DNA of 18,494 bases, taken from NCBI GenBank assembly GCA_946886255.1, contig CAMPIG010000042.1, forward strand, positions 1 to 18,494. Direction: 5' to 3'. Source of the DNA: an uncultured Cellvibrio sp. (GTDB lineage: Bacteria; Pseudomonadota; Gammaproteobacteria; Pseudomonadales; Cellvibrionaceae). Within the stretch, counting starts at the first letter, position 1. Every line of letters begins with the position of its first letter. The position numbers were made by a program, and so were the translations under genes. This document shows, in pieces, positions 7,857-15,607 of this stretch. The notes under the pieces were generated by a model. It worked only from the letters and a program-made list of their open reading frames with translations, was not told the DNA's origin and made no database searches.

Positions 7857-8201
7857 ATGAGTTTCTTTGTTTCCTCCGCTATGGCACAAACCGACGCCGC
7901 ACCTCAAGGCAACCCGATGGTGACCTTATTGATGTTCGGTGGTTTGTTTGTGTTTATGTACCTCTTTATTATCCGTCCGCAACGCAAACGTCAAAAAGAG
8001 CATACCAACCTTGTTTCAGCCTTGGCTAAAGGTGACGAAGTCATCATGACTAGCGGTATGTTAGGTAAAGTGGTCAAGGTGGATGATAACTATATCGTGT
8101 TGGAAACAGGCAACAATATTGAATTGAAATTTCAAAAAGTTGCCGTTCATGCAGTGCTACCCAAGGGTACGATTAAATCTATTGATGCTGCTAAAGAATA
8201 G
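7857..8201 (+). CDS. yajC: Preprotein translocase accessory subunit YajC
   Basis: YajC is a small inner-membrane protein that joins SecD and SecF in the holotranslocon. The 114-residue product shows the typical plan: a short N-terminus (FFVSSAMAQTDAA), one transmembrane helix (about 22–38, TLLMFGGLFVFMYLFII) ending at the conserved IRPQRKRQKEH, then a soluble domain with GDEVIMTSGMLGKVVKVDD. A good ribosome-binding site (AGGGG, 7844–7848) stands 8 bases before ATG 7857. What is unusual is the location: yajC is commonly between tgt and secD, but here it is flanked by an AraC-type gene and a symporter gene. It may be a relocated single copy or an extra copy; the window cannot tell. Confidence 0.95.
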   Translation: MSFFVSSAMAQTDAAPQGNPMVTLLMFGGLFVFMYLFIIRPQRKRQKEHTNLVSALAKGDEVIMTSGMLGKVVKVDDNYIVLETGNNIELKFQKVAVHAVLPKGTIKSIDAAKE

Positions 8202-8214
8202 TTTTGGTTTATAT

Positions 8215-8236
8215 AGGGCGAACAATTGTTCGCCCT
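8215..8236. terminator. Perfect 22-base palindrome after yajC
   Basis: AGGGCGAAC and GTTCGCCCT are separated by AATT, forming a perfect 9-bp GC-rich stem 13 bases after the yajC stop. No T-run follows on either strand, so it may be a 3'-end stabiliser, a weak terminator or an operator site. Confidence 0.5.
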
Positions 8237-8363
8237 GATTGCAGTGAAAGCTTCTATCTAAATCCCCGTTCTATATCTTCTTACTGATTGATTAACGATT
8301 AGTTTGTGCGATCAAGCATAAATTTTGTTATCTTCCCGCTACTGATATTTCTCAACGCCTTCC

Positions 8364-8397
8364 TGATTCTTCAAATAAGAATTATCTGGTGCTTTTT
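8364..8397 (+). promoter_or_regulatory. AT-rich hairpin plus T-run ahead of the symporter gene
   Basis: TGATTCTT (8364–8371) can pair with AAGAATTA (8377–8384, one G·U) around CAAAT. A run of six T follows at 8392–8397, 22 bases before the symporter start. The stem is weak; it is a possible leader structure only. Confidence 0.25.
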
Positions 8398-8419
8398 TCT
8401 TCAAGAGCGAGCCTGTTCC

Positions 8420-9793
8420 ATGGATGCTATCAATAATCTGGTGAATTTCCTCAATGGCTTGGTTTGGGGGCCACCCATGTTGGTGTTGATCCTCGGAACT
8501 GGCTGTTTTTTGATGGTGCGGTTAAGGCTTATGCCACTCTTGCGTATACGGCAAGGGATGTTGTCCATTTGGCAGGGGCGAATTAAAGGTGACCCGGAAA
8601 CAGGATTAATCAGTCCTTTTCAGGCATTAATGACTTGCCTTGCAGCCACTGTGGGCACCGGCAATATTGCCGGTGTAGCAACCGCTATTTTTTGGGGTGG
8701 ACCCGGTGCCTTGTTCTGGATGTGGTGCACCGCGCTGGTTGGCATGGCCACTAAATATTCTGAAGTTGTCTTGGCTGTGCATTATCGGGAGCGAGACCAA
8801 AATGGTGAGCACGTCGGTGGTCCGATGTATGCGATCAAAAATGGCCTGGGGCCGCGTTGGGCCTGGTTGGCTGCGCTCTTTGCGCTGTTCGGAGGGCTCG
8901 CTGGTTTCGGGATCGGTAATATGGTTCAGGCAAACAGTATGGCCCAGGCACTTGAATCGAGCTTCGCTATTGATGTGCGGCTTACCGGTGTATTGACAAT
9001 GGTTGTTGTGGCCACTGTCATTCTGGGTGGTATAAAACGTATTGGTAAGGTTGCCGCGTCGTTGGTGCCATTTATGTGTGTCATTTATGTCGTGACCGCA
9101 CTTATTGTTTTGGCCATCAATGCATCAGCTATTCCAGCTGCATTTTCCTTGATATTTACTCACGCATTCACACCTGCAGCTGCAACAGGTGGTTTCGCTG
9201 GTGCGGCAGTAATGGCAGCGATTCGTTTCGGTGTTGCGCGCGGTGTATTCTCCAATGAAGCTGGCTTGGGTACGGCCGGCATTGCTCAAGCGGCAGGTAC
9301 TAGTAATAATCCGGTGAAGTCCGGTTTGGTCGGAATGATGGGCACCTTTATTGATACCATCATTATCTGCACTATGACGGGTTTGGCCATTATTTCCTCA
9401 GGCGTCTGGAGTAGCGGTGAGAGTGGAGCAGCCTTGTCTATAGCGGCTTTCGAGTCGGCGTTGCCTGGTGTTGGGGGGCATGTGCTTACGGTTTCCCTGA
9501 TATTGTTTACTTTTACTACCATACTGGGATGGAGTTATATCGGGGAGCGGTGCTGGAGCTATCTGTTCGGTGTAAAAACTATCCTGCCTTTTCGAATTTT
9601 CTGGGTGATAGCTGTTTATTGGGGAGCAACGGCGCAGTTGGATTTTGTCTGGTTGTTAGCGGATACGCTAAACGGTTTAATGGCGATTCCGAATTTAATT
9701 GCGCTGATATTACTCAGCCCGGTAGTGGTGGGGCTGACCAGGTCCTATTTTGCACATGACACTAGTGTTGAGCGCACGCAGAAAGAAAGTTAA
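8420..9793 (+). CDS. Sodium:alanine/glycine symporter, AGCS family
   Basis: This 457-residue inner-membrane protein belongs to the alanine-or-glycine:cation symporter family, which couples Na+ (or H+) entry to uptake of small neutral amino acids. Family signatures are clear: GTGNIAGVATAI followed by GGPGALFWMW and GMATKYSE in the N-terminal third, a GGPMYAIKNGLG segment, and SNEAGLGTAGIAQAA in the centre. There are about ten hydrophobic helices, and length is typical. ATG 8420 (MDAINNLVNFLNGLVWG) matches the family N-terminus; the in-frame GTG at 8306 would add 38 residues not expected in the family. The ribosome-binding site is weak. The stop codon overlaps the stop region of the convergent tusE gene by 4 bases, leaving no space for a terminator between them. 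Alanine versus glycine specificity cannot be read from sequence alone. Confidence 0.92.
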   Translation: MDAINNLVNFLNGLVWGPPMLVLILGTGCFLMVRLRLMPLLRIRQGMLSIWQGRIKGDPETGLISPFQALMTCLAATVGTGNIAGVATAIFWGGPGALFWMWCTALVGMATKYSEVVLAVHYRERDQNGEHVGGPMYAIKNGLGPRWAWLAALFALFGGLAGFGIGNMVQANSMAQALESSFAIDVRLTGVLTMVVVATVILGGIKRIGKVAASLVPFMCVIYVVTALIVLAINASAIPAAFSLIFTHAFTPAAATGGFAGAAVMAAIRFGVARGVFSNEAGLGTAGIAQAAGTSNNPVKSGLVGMMGTFIDTIIICTMTGLAIISSGVWSSGESGAALSIAAFESALPGVGGHVLTVSLILFTFTTILGWSYIGERCWSYLFGVKTILPFRIFWVIAVYWGATAQLDFVWLLADTLNGLMAIPNLIALILLSPVVVGLTRSYFAHDTSVERTQKES

Positions 9794-10122
9794 AAGCAGT
9801 TGGGTGGGCGCGGTAAACCGGCGATCTTGGCGGCAACTCTCGCAGGGCTGGGAGGGAAGAGTTGCATTAGATAGACGCTGCGTCCCTTGTCGACACCGAG
9901 CTTCTGGGCTACGCGTTTAACCAATGGTCGCATAGCCGGTGCCAGCTCAAACTCTTGGTAAAATTCCCGCAGCAAATAAATGATTTCCCAATGAGCCTGA
10001 GCAAGCATAATATTTTCTTGCGCAGCCAAATGCTCGGCTACGGTTTCATTCCAGTCCTGCAGGTTTTTTAGATGGCCATCTTTATCAGTTTCAATGCTCT
10101 GGCCATCAATATATATCCCCAT
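9790..10122 (-). CDS. tusE: Sulfur-relay protein TusE (DsrC family)
   Basis: TusE takes persulfide sulfur from TusBCD and passes it to MnmA for 2-thiolation of the wobble uridine in Lys, Glu and Gln tRNAs. The 110-residue protein has the DsrC/TusE fold signatures and ends LPRPPNCF, with the sulfur-carrying Cys109 second from last. The second cysteine found about ten residues earlier in dissimilatory sulfite-reductase DsrC proteins is absent (Ala/Gly there), which argues for a tRNA thiolation role. It is the last gene of the tusDCBE run, 2 bases after tusB, and its end overlaps the symporter gene by 4 bases. Confidence 0.95.
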   Translation of the reverse strand: MGIYIDGQSIETDKDGHLKNLQDWNETVAEHLAAQENIMLAQAHWEIIYLLREFYQEFELAPAMRPLVKRVAQKLGVDKGRSVYLMQLFPPSPARVAAKIAGLPRPPNCF

Positions 10123-10124
10123 CG

Positions 10125-10433
10125 TTAATACCAGCTTTGCACGCAGCGGTGATCAATACTTAATTGCACAAAGCCGGTGTAATCGGTCAGGAGGACATTG
10201 CTTAGAAGCTTTTCTTGCAAGCCGCGCGCTTTAATGTCGTTGGTGAGTGCATAGACTTTTACTCCACACTCAATCAGCTCTGATAGCTTATCTGCACAAG
10301 GTGCTGTAGCCATCGCACCAAAAACGCCATCTTCAAGCAATAAAATCCCATCATTTTGTGCGCAGATAGACAGGCAAGAGGCCAGAGTACTATGCGTAAA
10401 CGGCGATTTATTAACAGTATGCAAAGTGCTCAT
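10125..10433 (-). CDS. tusB: Sulfurtransferase complex subunit TusB
   Basis: TusB is the small subunit of the TusBCD hexamer that relays sulfur from TusA to TusE in tRNA 2-thiouridine synthesis. The 102-residue product starts MSTLHTVNKSPF and contains the conserved GILLLEDGVFGA segment; these and its place between tusC and tusE identify it. The gap to tusC is 5 bases and to tusE 2 bases, so the genes are surely one transcript. The family is divergent, and context carries part of the assignment. Confidence 0.93.
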   Translation of the reverse strand: MSTLHTVNKSPFTHSTLASCLSICAQNDGILLLEDGVFGAMATAPCADKLSELIECGVKVYALTNDIKARGLQEKLLSNVLLTDYTGFVQLSIDHRCVQSWY

Positions 10434-10438
10434 TGTGA

Positions 10439-10801
10439 TTAGAAGCTCAGCAGTTGATCTTGCTGTGCCAGTAAGACACTGACAGCATGACTGTCAAGAA
10501 CCTGGACACTGTCGAGGAGAAGTTCATTTCTTGTTATGCCACGTACCTGTAGCGAGTCCAAGTGTACAAAAATGTTTTCCACTTCGTATAGAGGGAGTAC
10601 AGGTAACATGGAAGCAAAACTTTTTTGCGCAATTCCGGTGCTTTGCTGATTTTTCAGCAGTTGAAAAACCCCGTCATCCATAAATAATAGGCTCAGGTTC
10701 TGATCATAGGCCGCCGTCGTCAGCACTGCGTCGAGTGCTTCTTTGGCGGTTGAAGAGCCGTAGGGTGCGTGCCGGCTGATAAACAGAATTTTTTTGTGCA
10801 T
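10439..10801 (-). CDS. tusC: Sulfurtransferase complex subunit TusC
   Basis: TusC is a structural subunit of TusBCD and a DsrF-like member of the DsrE/F fold. The 120-residue protein has the N-terminal ILFISRHAPYGSSTAKEALDA and the LLFMDDGVFQLL segment typical of the family. Two starts are possible: GTG at 10810, overlapping the tusD stop, or ATG at 10801. I chose ATG 10801 because it gives a length close to E. coli TusC (119 residues), aligns with that N-terminus, and has a GGTGG site 5 bases upstream. With the GTG start the protein gains three residues. Confidence 0.93.
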   Translation of the reverse strand: MHKKILFISRHAPYGSSTAKEALDAVLTTAAYDQNLSLLFMDDGVFQLLKNQQSTGIAQKSFASMLPVLPLYEVENIFVHLDSLQVRGITRNELLLDSVQVLDSHAVSVLLAQQDQLLSF

Positions 10802-10802
10802 A

Positions 10803-11195
10803 TTAACCACCGAAGGTTATCAGTCGATCTGACATCAGCGCTGCATCTACCAGTTGGCCCAAACCGCTGATAGCAAAGCCGTCACGTAAATTATGAGCGG
10901 GCTTTTCGTAGCGCTCCGCTTCTTCCTGGTTGAGTATGCCGCGCTTTAGGGCGGCAGCAATACACACAACCATATCGATGTGATATTTAGCTGATAGCTG
11001 CTGCCAGCCGGATGAAATGTCAGTTTCATCTTGCGCAAGGGTTATAAGGTTGCTGCTATTGTATACACCGTCTTGATAAAAAAAGACTCTGTAGAGGCTA
11101 TGCCCTTCCGACAAGAGGGTTTCGGCAAACCGATACGCACTATCGCTGGCTTGGGAGCTGTGGGGGGCTGAATATATGGCTATTGAAAAAATCAT
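10803..11195 (-). CDS. tusD: Sulfurtransferase complex subunit TusD
   Basis: TusD is the catalytic subunit of TusBCD: its cysteine accepts persulfide from TusA and hands it to TusE. The active Cys falls at residue 78 in MVVCIAAALKRGI, the same number as in E. coli TusD. The protein is 130 residues, full length, and begins with the DsrE-fold strand IFSIAIYSAPHSS. The region before its ATG has no purine-rich ribosome-binding site (TTATTACTACGC), and the T-run of the yccA terminator ends 10 bases upstream. Initiation is therefore unusual for the first gene of this operon. Confidence 0.95.
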   Translation of the reverse strand: MIFSIAIYSAPHSSQASDSAYRFAETLLSEGHSLYRVFFYQDGVYNSSNLITLAQDETDISSGWQQLSAKYHIDMVVCIAAALKRGILNQEEAERYEKPAHNLRDGFAISGLGQLVDAALMSDRLITFGG

Positions 11196-11205
11196 GCGTA
11201 GTAAT

Positions 11206-11230
11206 AAAAAAGCCCCGTATTACCGGGGCT
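11206..11230 (-). terminator. yccA: Intrinsic terminator after yccA
   Basis: On the minus strand AGCCCCG and CGGGGCT form a 7-bp GC-rich stem with a 6-base loop, followed by a run of T. It is a classic terminator 22 bases after the yccA stop, yet it sits immediately before tusD. Confidence 0.85.
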
Positions 11231-11252
11231 TCCTAGGGTGGCCTAAAGGGTT

Positions 11253-11930
11253 TTAGTCGTTACCACCAGCACCAAGGAGATGCAGCAAGCTGGTGAATAG
11301 GTTGATGATAGACAGATAAAGGGTGGTGGTGGCCATGATGTAGTTCGTTTCACCGCCATGAATAATAGCACTGGTTTGATACAGGATCAGTGCAGACATC
11401 AGTAAAACCACGCCGGCTGAAAATGCCAATTGCAAGCCTGAAACATTAAAGCCGAACAGAGATGCTCCAATTAATACCAGCATGGCAACGATCATAACCA
11501 TCATTCCAACCACGACAAAACCCTGCAGGAAGCTGAAGTCCTTGCGGGTCGTGAGGGTATAAGCGGAAAGACCAAGGAAGATCAATGCTGTGCCCCCCAA
11601 GGCTTGGAGGACAATAGAACCGCCGTTAGTGAAAGCCAGGTAGTGATTAAGGATTGGGCCGAGGCTAGCTCCGATCAATCCAGTAAAAGCGAATACCACC
11701 ACCAGACCTGACGACGAATTAGCGGTGCGCGGAAGGACAAACCATATCAACCCCAAAGCCACCAAGCTCATGATCAGTCCGGCACCATGACCAATGCCGA
11801 CTGCCATACTGATGCCTGCTGTGAGGGCGCTGAATACCAAGGTTATGCCGAGTAGCATGTAGGTGTTGCGCAGTACCTTATTAACTTCAAGGGCACTGGT
11901 CGAACCTGTTTGTGTGTAAAGCTCTTGCAT
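11253..11930 (-). CDS. yccA: Bax-inhibitor-1/YccA family membrane protein
   Basis: The 225-residue protein has about seven transmembrane helices and belongs to the BI-1/YccA family (UPF0005, TMBIM). In E. coli, YccA is a substrate and modulator of the FtsH protease and affects degradation of jammed SecY; other members conduct calcium. The N-terminus (MQELYTQTGSTSALEVNKVLRNTYMLLG) and the C-terminal ATTTLYLSIINLFTSLLHLLG segment are characteristic. ATG 11930 has a GGAGA site 6–7 bases upstream. Adjacency to tusE or the tus genes is conserved in several gammaproteobacteria, including E. coli (yccA–tusE). A promoter (11969–11997) and a terminator (11206–11230) frame it as a possible single-gene unit. 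Confidence 0.93.
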   Translation of the reverse strand: MQELYTQTGSTSALEVNKVLRNTYMLLGITLVFSALTAGISMAVGIGHGAGLIMSLVALGLIWFVLPRTANSSSGLVVVFAFTGLIGASLGPILNHYLAFTNGGSIVLQALGGTALIFLGLSAYTLTTRKDFSFLQGFVVVGMMVMIVAMLVLIGASLFGFNVSGLQLAFSAGVVLLMSALILYQTSAIIHGGETNYIMATTTLYLSIINLFTSLLHLLGAGGND

Positions 11931-11968
11931 GGTGAGTCTCCATTGGGCTTTGTTAAAAAGTGATGGTC

Positions 11969-11997
11969 ATCATACAAAGTCGGATTATAAATTCCAA
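11969..11997 (-). promoter_or_regulatory. yccA: Probable yccA promoter
   Basis: On the minus strand, TTGGAA (11992–11997) and TATGAT (11969–11974) are separated by exactly 17 bases, about 40 bases before the start codon. Two further TATAAT boxes lie just upstream (11984–11989 and 12001–12006) without good −35 boxes. Confidence 0.5.
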
Positions 11998-12090
11998 GAG
12001 ATTATATGCCCGGCCTGAAGCGCAGTACGCGTCGATTATTGGACATGGGGGCAAATTAACAGTTCACAAGCGGGGGGATGGATGAAAAAC

Positions 12091-12118
12091 AAAAAGGCGC
12101 CGTTTTGCGGCGCCTTTT
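12091..12118 (-). terminator. Intrinsic terminator of the tRNA-Ser gene
   Basis: GGCGCCG (12096–12102) and CGGCGCC (12108–12114) form a 7-bp stem flanked by A5 and T4 runs. It lies 18 bases after the tRNA 3' end on the minus strand and is symmetrical enough to act in both directions. Confidence 0.85.
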
Positions 12119-12136
12119 GTAGTCTGTCGACAAAGA

Positions 12137-12226
12137 TGGCGGAAGGGCAGGGATTTGAACCCTGGGTAGGCTCGCACCTACGCCGGTTTTCAAGACCGGT
12201 GCATTAAACCACTCTGCCACCCTTCC
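12137..12226 (-). tRNA. serT: tRNA-Ser (anticodon UGA)
   Basis: The 90-base gene folds as a class II tRNA with a long variable arm. The acceptor stem pairs GGAAGGG with its complement at 12141–12147, the discriminator is G, and the CCA end is encoded (12137–12139). The anticodon TGA lies at 12190–12192 inside the loop CTTGAAA, reading UCA-type serine codons. The T-arm carries GGTTCAAATCC. It stands alone between yccA and rne with its own promoter and terminator. The gene name follows the E. coli UGA serine tRNA. Confidence 0.96.
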
Positions 12227-12238
12227 GAAGAGGTGCAG

Positions 12239-12266
12239 ATTATACATAGGTTTTTTCGGTGAGCAA
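12239..12266 (-). promoter_or_regulatory. tRNA-Ser promoter
   Basis: On the minus strand a perfect TATAAT (12239–12244) stands 12 bases before the mature tRNA 5' end, with a moderate TTGCTC at 12261–12266 and a 16-base spacer. The 5' leader would be only a few bases long. Confidence 0.6.
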
Positions 12267-12348
12267 GACGCAGGGAATAATATTTGCTTCAGTTGCCGTA
12301 TTAACGGTCACAAGCTGAGCACTTCACGGGCTGTAATGGTTCAGAAAC

Positions 12349-12372
12349 AAAAAAGCCGGGTTAACCCCGGCT
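12349..12372 (-). terminator. rne: Intrinsic terminator of rne
   Basis: On the minus strand AGCCGGG and CCCGGCT pair around a 5-base loop and are followed by six T. It begins 23 bases after the rne stop codon. Confidence 0.85.
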
Positions 12373-12395
12373 CTTTTATTAACAAATGTGAAGTT

Positions 12396-15329
12396 TTATT
12401 CCTGATCTTCAACCTTTGTATCAGTTGTTTGCATTGCGCGTTTAGCAAGACGAGGATCGTTAGATGGTCGTGTCAACGGACGAGGGTTGTGCTCGACATT
12501 TGCTGGCATGCTGGTATCCAACGCGCGTGGCTGAATCCGTGTCAGTGTTTCAGTTACGATATGAACCGCCGCCGGTTTTGGTGCTCTACGCGGATCGTTG
12601 CTGGCACGAACAATTTCCTCGTTGGACATTGTATTGTCAGGAGCTTCTTTAGCTATTGCCGTTTTGGCAATTGTTTCGATGGTTTCAATAACCTCTGGTG
12701 CAGCAGGCCGGTCGGCTTGTTCTTTTTCAATTACAACAGTTTCGGTTGTAGCTGTTGCTGTTGTAGCCACAGTTTCTTTTTTGGGTAAAGACGTAAACTC
12801 GGGTAGCGGCGCTTCAAAAACCTGAGATACAGAAGGTGTTTCTGGTGCGCGACTTTCTTCATTAGTTATTACATATTCTTCAGCAAAAGATGTCGCCGAC
12901 TCTTGATCAATGACGAACGATTGCTTGGACGTAGCTACCACTTCCGCTTCTTCTTGATGCTCCGTAGTATCGGAGTCAATTTGGACAAAAGCAGCTGTTT
13001 GGGCAGCAATTGCTTCAGAAACCTCAGTGCTCAGATTTTTATCTTCACCAGAGGCGAGCTCCAAGCTGGATTCAGTTTCATTGGCGGCAGCTGAGTCGTT
13101 TGCACTGATGGATTCAATTACACCAGTGTCTTGTGCATTATCTTCTTGTGTTTCACGGCGGCCCCGGCGGCGTTGTTGTGAGCGGGCACGTCGCCCAGCA
13201 GGACGTTTTGTTGGACGCTCATCGCTGTCTTGTTCAACTTCAATGCTGTCACTTTTAATTTCCGCAGCTACTTCATTGTTCGCTTGATTACGGCGTGAAT
13301 TGTCCCGATCGTCGCGGTTGTTTCGATTGCCGCGTTGATTGCGGGTATCGCTGCCGTCTTTATCCTTGCTATCTTTTTCTTTGGTTACGTCACTATTATC
13401 GCGTGGTTGTTGTCGATTTTCACGGCGTTCATTTTCGCGATTGCCACGCTCATTAGTGTTGCGTGCATCGCTCGTCGATGTCTCGCTTGATTCGCGTGGG
13501 GCACGATTATCGCGAAGCTCCCGATCATCTTTCCGATCTTTATCGCGACGATTTCGATCGCGACGATGCCGCGACTGCGGCTGATTTCTGTTGCGACCCT
13601 GGCGATTGCGATCATGCTTGTGACCTTTGTTATCTCGGTCAGATTTCTCACCATTAAACAAGCCCAGTAGCAAGCTAATAAACCGTGCAATAACGCCAGG
13701 TTTTTTAACTGGTTCGGGAGCCGGTTGTGATGGTGCGGTAACTTGAACAGCAGGTCTGCTGACTGGCAGCGCCTTTACGTTCATCTCTTCGTCTTCTTCT
13801 TTGCTTTCATCAGCACTTGGCATGATTTTGTAGCTGGTTTCCAGCGTCCCTTCGTCATCGTCACGGAGGCGTTGCACTTCAAAATGGGGTGTCATCATAT
13901 CCGCACTCGGAACAATAACTACCCGTGTATTGTTGCGCGCTTCAATATTAGAAATGGTTTTGCGTTTTTCATTCAGCAAATAAGTGGCCACAGACATTGG
14001 TGCAATCGCGCGAATTTCAGCGCTGCGCTCTTTCTGGGCTTCCTCTTCCACTAAGCGCAGTATCGCCAGAGCTAAAGAACGAGTGCTGCGGATGGTGCCT
14101 TGTCCGTTACAGCGTGGACAAACTTTGGAGTGAACCTCTCCCAAGGAAGGGCGAAGACGTTGACGGGACATCTCCAGCAATCCGAAACGTGAAATTCTCC
14201 CGATTTGCACGCGTGCCCGATCCATCAAAAGAGCGTCACGCATACGGTTTTCTACTTCGCGTTGGTTGCGCACTGGCTGCATATCGATGAAGTCGATGAC
14301 AATCAGGCCGCCCATATCGCGTAAGCGCAATTGGCGAGCGATCTCGTCCGCAGCTTCCAGGTTGGTTTGCAGTGCAGTCTCTTCGATATCGCCACCTTTG
14401 GTAGCGCGCGAGGAGTTAATGTCGATCGAGACCAGAGCTTCGGTGACATCAATCACGATGGCGCCGCCAGAAGGGAGCTTCACTTCGCGCTGGAAGGCAG
14501 TTTCGATTTGGCTTTCAATCTGGTAGCGGTTAAATAAAGGAATATCGTCCTGGTACAGCTTTACCTTGCTGCGGTAGTTGGGCATCACTTGCTGAATAAA
14601 AGCTGAGGCTAGTTCGAACGCTTCTTTATTATCAACGATGACTTCACCAACGTCCTGGCGTAGGTAGTCCCGAATAGCCCGAATGATGACATTGCTTTCC
14701 TGGAACAGGAAAGTTGGAGCAGGGGACTTCTTGGCTTCGCTGTCAATGGAGTTCCACAATTGCATCAGGTAATTCAAATCCCATTGCAGCTCTTCAGCGC
14801 TACGCCCCACGCCTGCAGTGCGAATAATGACGCCCATACCTTGCGGCACTTCAATAGAGCCGAGGGCATCCTTGAGTTCCGCTCGATCTTCACCTTCGAT
14901 ACGACGGGAGATGCCGCCAGCACGTGGATTATTTGGCATTAATACCAGATAACGACCGGCGAGGCTGACAAAGGTAGTGAGCGCAGCACCTTTATTACCG
15001 CGCTCTTCTTTATCAATCTGAACGATGACTTCAGTGCCCTCTTTGAGCACATCCTTGATCTTCACGCGCCCATCAATATCGCCAGTATTTTTGCTGAAGT
15101 ATTCACGGGAGATTTCTTTCAGGGGGAGGAAACCATGGCGTTCCGCACCATAGTCAACAAAGGCTGCTTCCAGGCTCGGCTCTACCCGGGTGATACGGCC
15201 TTTATAGATGTTGGATTTCTTTTGTTCGCGATTGCGATTTTCGATGTCAAGGTCGTAAAGCCATTGGCCATCGACCAGCGCTACGCGCAACTCTTCGGGT
15301 TGAGTTGCATTGATGAGCATTCTTTTCAT
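12396..15329 (-). CDS. rne: Ribonuclease E
   Basis: RNase E is the essential single-strand endonuclease that starts mRNA decay, matures rRNA and tRNA, and scaffolds the degradosome at the inner membrane. The protein has 977 residues. The catalytic half (1–about 510) contains the S1 domain, the Mg2+ ligands Asp303 and Asp346, and the Zn-link CPRC at 404–407. All fall at exactly the E. coli positions, so this half is nearly gap-free. The C-terminal half is low-complexity: an amphipathic membrane-targeting helix at about 545–560 ([16 protein letters not shown]), an Arg/Asp/Asn-rich RNA-binding stretch (about 565–690), a second Arg patch (705–727), an acidic section, and two SNDPR motifs (910–914, 956–960) that recall short linear motifs of Pseudomonas RNase E. 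No E. coli-like RhlB or enolase site is recognisable by eye. The start has an AGG site in TCAGGTAACAC. Confidence 0.97.
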   Translation of the reverse strand: MKRMLINATQPEELRVALVDGQWLYDLDIENRNREQKKSNIYKGRITRVEPSLEAAFVDYGAERHGFLPLKEISREYFSKNTGDIDGRVKIKDVLKEGTEVIVQIDKEERGNKGAALTTFVSLAGRYLVLMPNNPRAGGISRRIEGEDRAELKDALGSIEVPQGMGVIIRTAGVGRSAEELQWDLNYLMQLWNSIDSEAKKSPAPTFLFQESNVIIRAIRDYLRQDVGEVIVDNKEAFELASAFIQQVMPNYRSKVKLYQDDIPLFNRYQIESQIETAFQREVKLPSGGAIVIDVTEALVSIDINSSRATKGGDIEETALQTNLEAADEIARQLRLRDMGGLIVIDFIDMQPVRNQREVENRMRDALLMDRARVQIGRISRFGLLEMSRQRLRPSLGEVHSKVCPRCNGQGTIRSTRSLALAILRLVEEEAQKERSAEIRAIAPMSVATYLLNEKRKTISNIEARNNTRVVIVPSADMMTPHFEVQRLRDDDEGTLETSYKIMPSADESKEEDEEMNVKALPVSRPAVQVTAPSQPAPEPVKKPGVIARFISLLLGLFNGEKSDRDNKGHKHDRNRQGRNRNQPQSRHRRDRNRRDKDRKDDRELRDNRAPRESSETSTSDARNTNERGNRENERRENRQQPRDNSDVTKEKDSKDKDGSDTRNQRGNRNNRDDRDNSRRNQANNEVAAEIKSDSIEVEQDSDERPTKRPAGRRARSQQRRRGRRETQEDNAQDTGVIESISANDSAAANETESSLELASGEDKNLSTEVSEAIAAQTAAFVQIDSDTTEHQEEAEVVATSKQSFVIDQESATSFAEEYVITNEESRAPETPSVSQVFEAPLPEFTSLPKKETVATTATATTETVVIEKEQADRPAAPEVIETIETIAKTAIAKEAPDNTMSNEEIVRASNDPRRAPKPAAVHIVTETLTRIQPRALDTSMPANVEHNPRPLTRPSNDPRLAKRAMQTTDTKVEDQE

Positions 15330-15478
15330 GTGTTACCTGATTAGTTCGAGCGCATTGGCAACGAAATAACTAGGGTCAACACAGAGGCGTTTTGTGCAAC
15401 CGTGTAGACTGCCGCGCTACATAATGCTCGCGACAGCGGTTGGTGGGCAGATGCTGTTCAGTTTGGATTTGTCATGGG

Positions 15479-15488
15479 CGAATATTCG
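15479..15488. repeat. CGAATATTCG palindrome
   Basis: This perfect 10-base palindrome in the rne leader shares the GAATATTC core seen upstream of both diguanylate cyclase genes. It may be chance. Confidence 0.3.
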
Positions 15489-15585
15489 GCTCGTGACGGA
15501 TAACATTCCTGCGCTGATAGTTAGTTCTCTTCCCATTTAACTCAGGTTTTGGACGGTTGTCATTCCAGTCCGCTCATGTACTGCT

Positions 15586-15607
15586 GGTTGCTGATAATCA
15601 AGCAACC
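15586..15607 (-). promoter_or_regulatory. Hairpin in the rne leader
   Basis: GGTTGCT and AGCAACC form a perfect 7-bp stem around an 8-base loop, about 260 bases before the rne start. It is a candidate for the kind of leader stem-loop that RNase E recognises in E. coli; no sequence match to that element was established. Confidence 0.4.

Noticed and set aside
8306..8419. GTG start at 8306 for the symporter
   Set aside because: The 38 extra residues precede the family N-terminus and lie in an AT-rich leader with a possible hairpin.
12137..12226. tRNA-Ser as an integration site for a mobile element
   Set aside because: tRNA-Ser genes are frequent attachment sites, but no integrase, direct repeat of the tRNA 3' end or foreign-looking genes are present nearby.
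12056..12247. Minus-strand open frame of 63 codons
   Set aside because: It runs through the tRNA-Ser gene and its terminator; the translation is an artefact of the tRNA sequence.
13300..13640. Repetitive CGATCG/GCGATT-rich stretch as a possible satellite or CRISPR-like repeat
   Set aside because: It encodes the low-complexity RNA-binding region of RNase E; there are no regular repeat units or spacers.
13027..13657. Arg/Ser-rich + strand open frames antisense to rne
   Set aside because: Their composition mirrors the Arg/Asp-rich repeat-like tail of RNase E on the other strand; they have no start signals and no recognisable domain.
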